Below, piece after piece: positions 61,792 to 64,000 of a stretch of 64,000 nucleotides of DNA. A model generated the notes under the pieces. It worked only from the letters and a program-made list of their open reading frames with translations, was not told where the DNA came from and searched no databases. How positions within the stretch are numbered: position 1 is the stretch's first letter; the number at the start of each line of letters is the position of its first letter. Source of the DNA: Dillenia suffruticosa. Taxonomy: Eukaryota; Streptophyta; Magnoliopsida; Dilleniales; Dilleniaceae. The position numbers and the translations under genes are program-made. The stretch lies in NCBI GenBank assembly GCA_033439265.1, contig JAVTVX010000012.1:237001-301000 (forward strand), given 5' to 3'.

Positions 61792-63225
61792 TTTTTCCCT
61801 AATACTCTTCTCACTGAATTAGTTTTGGTGTTTCAGAAATTCTCTCACACCCACATTCTGTGTCTCTCTCTACTGCTCTGCTTATGATCTGCCAAGTTAT
61901 AGAATTGTGTGGTTGGTGAGAGAGTGAGAGAGAGAGAGAGAGAGAGGAGTTGACTACGGTCTCGAAGGAATTGGAAAATTGGAGAGTTCACCTCAGTCAA
62001 GCGGTGGGGACATGACGCGCTTCTTGTTTCCTGCCGGACTAGGACTCGACCACTCTTTCTAGACATCTTCCATAGCTATAAATTAAAAATATTTAATATA
62101 TTAAATTTTACATGATCTAGCTTAGCTCAATATTTATTTATTTTTTTTTATAAAAGATTACTTGATTTAAATAAAAATTAAATAATTTAAAATCAATTAA
62201 ATATAGAAGGTAAAATTTTTTGCTTGACTCATTCATTCTATATTGTATTACTCTTCTATTTAGAAAAATTTTAATTGTAATTCATAATGGTAAGTGGTCT
62301 TCAATCGACTCATTGCATGTGTTTTTGACCGCACAGCATGTCTCTTATTCACTTTCTAACTTGGTTTCTTTCAACTTTTTGACTATAAAGTATGGGATTT
62401 TTATTAATATCAAATTAAATAAATTGATTAATATAGGAATTATTGGAAAGATTTTATGGTGAGCAGAAAAGCAAGCAAGCAAACAAACACAAGTCTTTTG
62501 GTATTGGTATAGGTATTGGAATTCCAACTCCTATTTCTTTCCGCGTACCATTTGTCCTTTTGTGAGGAAATTTACATCGAGGCTTCAAAACCTCGGACCG
62601 TTTGTGTGACTTTTTAAGTCCATGATTATGATCTCTCCTTTCTTTGCAAGAAAATTCTTTCTTCAAGTCTTCTCGTCTTGTCTTCTTCCTACCCAGCCAG
62701 CTTAACTTTCCATTCTAGTTCCTGATTTCTATTAATTAATGTTCTTTCAAAAATATTGTACAGTTCTGATTCATTAAAATTATAATGAGATTTTTCGAAT
62801 AAATCCCAACTAGCAAAATTATTTTGACGTGAGAGGCAAAGAATGAAGTTGAAAAAAGGAATGAAAGACGGGTGCCGACTAATGAATGTTATTTATACCA
62901 TGAAAAGCATGTATATATATATTTTTGTGTAACTGGATTACTTTTTATCGATTGATTTTCGTATTTTATCTGATTAATTCAATCTAAATACTGTCAGACC
63001 CATTAAAAGATTGACTTTCTAAAATATTTTTTTCTCTATTCTTAGAGTTTGAAACTCAAGATCTCTTAAAAGAGTAAAATATTCGATCACTTAAAGCCTT
63101 AACACCTACTATTGGGTCTGTTCGGGTCTAAAATGGCCCATAAAGCCCTTTTTTTTAAAAATAATTATTTTGTGGTGCGGATTTGCAATAAAAAAATAAT
63201 GAAACAAAAAAAAATGTGTTTTATT
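61792..63225. other. NAC promoter side and AT-rich spacer
   Basis: It contains a GA microsatellite (61921-61946) in the likely 5' UTR or proximal promoter, then AT-rich DNA. No exon was recognised. Confidence 0.5.
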
Positions 63226-63800
63226 TTGTTAAATTCTGAAAGTTTCCTTCTTAAATTGGAAAGTCAAACCTTAAAAAAAGAAAATCAAAATCTAAAAGTT
63301 TTCTTTTTGTTTTTTTTTTTACAAAAATTGAAAATTTCTTAATTGTAAATTTTTTTTTTATGAATTTGGGAAGTCAAATTTAAAAAAAATTGAAATCTGA
63401 AAATTTCCCTTTTCTGTTTCCTAAAACCGGAAATTTCTTAATTGCAACTTCTTTTTTGAAATTGGGAAGTCAAATTTTAAAAAAAGAAAATAGAAATTTA
63501 GAAGTTTCCCAAAATTTGAAATTTCCTTAAAATAATATTTTATTGGAAAGTTTTCTTCTAAAATTGAGAAGTCAGACTTAAAAAAATATTGAAATCTAAA
63601 AATTTATTTTCTTTTTTATTTTCCAAAATCTGGAACTTTTTTAAAAGAAACCAAATTCTAAAAGATTTTTTAAAACCGGAAGTTCCCAAAAAAATATATA
63701 CATTTGAATCTAGAAGTTTCTCAAAAGGAAACTAAATTGTTAAAAAATTCTTTAAAATAGGAATTTCCCAAAAAAAAAATGTTTGCAAAAAAAAGATCCA
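63226..63800 (+). repeat. Degenerate AT-rich tandem repeats
   Basis: About five units of ~100-120 bases share AAATTGGGAAGTCAAA(T/C)(T/C)TT AAAAAAA, TGAAATCTGAAAATTT and CCTAAAACCGGAAATTTC with heavy drift. They may continue beyond 63800. Satellite-like, non-coding. Confidence 0.6.
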
Positions 63801-64000
63801 AAAAATTATTTTCAAAAAGAAAAGAAGTCAACTTTATTTTAAAAATAAAAAAGAAGTATAAGAATAGCAAAAATTCTTTGTTTCTCATATTCCTTCACTA
63901 GAAAAATGACCCACTATTGGGGATCTCGAGAGGAGATCTTATATTTCTTTTTTTTTTAATACCAAATGTCGACTTTGATAAAAATTAGAATTCGATTTTG

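Noticed and set aside
1-64000. CRISPR array, phage or bacterial operon
   Set aside because: No spaced identical repeats, no ribosome-binding-site-led gene runs; every intact protein gene is plant-type.

Overview
This is nuclear DNA of a flowering plant, most likely a woody eudicot. The evidence is large AT-rich intergenic spaces, genes cut by many GT-AG introns, plant-type families (NAC factor, B2-type cyclin, serine acetyltransferase, AtGRIP-like golgin, NAD-isocitrate dehydrogenase regulatory subunit, strictosidine synthase-like and DUF295 remnants), a tRNA-derived SINE family and Copia/TRIM/LINE fossils. The species cannot be named from sequence alone. No CRISPR array, operon, virus genome or integrated bacterial block is visible.

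Layout. 1-0.65 kb: first exon of a DSK2-type ubiquilin (minus strand), running off the left edge. 1.9-3.8 kb: a small nested LTR fossil, including a recognisable TRIM. 4.0-10.4 kb (plus): a 14-exon CCA-adding/poly(A) polymerase family gene. 11-16 kb: a retroelement graveyard (LINE RNase H scrap, broken Copia). 17.5-20.8 kb (plus): an 11-exon B2-type mitotic cyclin with mitosis-type (MSA) promoter motifs. 21-22.7 kb: a ~208-bp tandem duplication, GA/CT tracts and a tRNA-Arg(TCG). 23.4-24.8 kb (plus): intronless plastid phosphoserine aminotransferase. 26.0-37.5 kb (minus): 21-coding-exon GRIP golgin, with a SINE and a LINE tail in its introns. 37.7-38.6 kb: a GC-rich foldback (inverted-repeat) element. 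41.8-45.7 kb (minus): 10-exon cytosolic-type serine acetyltransferase. 49.6-52.9 kb (plus): 4-exon NAD-IDH regulatory subunit. 54.7-59.3 kb: three decayed host genes (DUF295 F-box, strictosidine synthase-like, chitinase). 59.8-60.3 kb: two old SINEs. 60.4-61.8 kb (minus): 3-exon NAC factor. The right end is degenerate AT-rich tandem repeat.

The intact genes are single-copy-style housekeeping genes, each with its own promoter. The only pathway link is that phosphoserine aminotransferase makes the precursor of serine, and serine acetyltransferase uses serine to start cysteine synthesis. The two lie about 17 kb apart on opposite strands and nothing suggests shared control. All exon models were built by reading splice sites and checking that phases close. 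Nothing was aligned to a database. The least-explained items are the foldback element at 37.7-38.6 kb, the 39-residue repeat expansion in the GRIP N-terminus, and the odd order of direct repeats at 1.9-3.8 kb.
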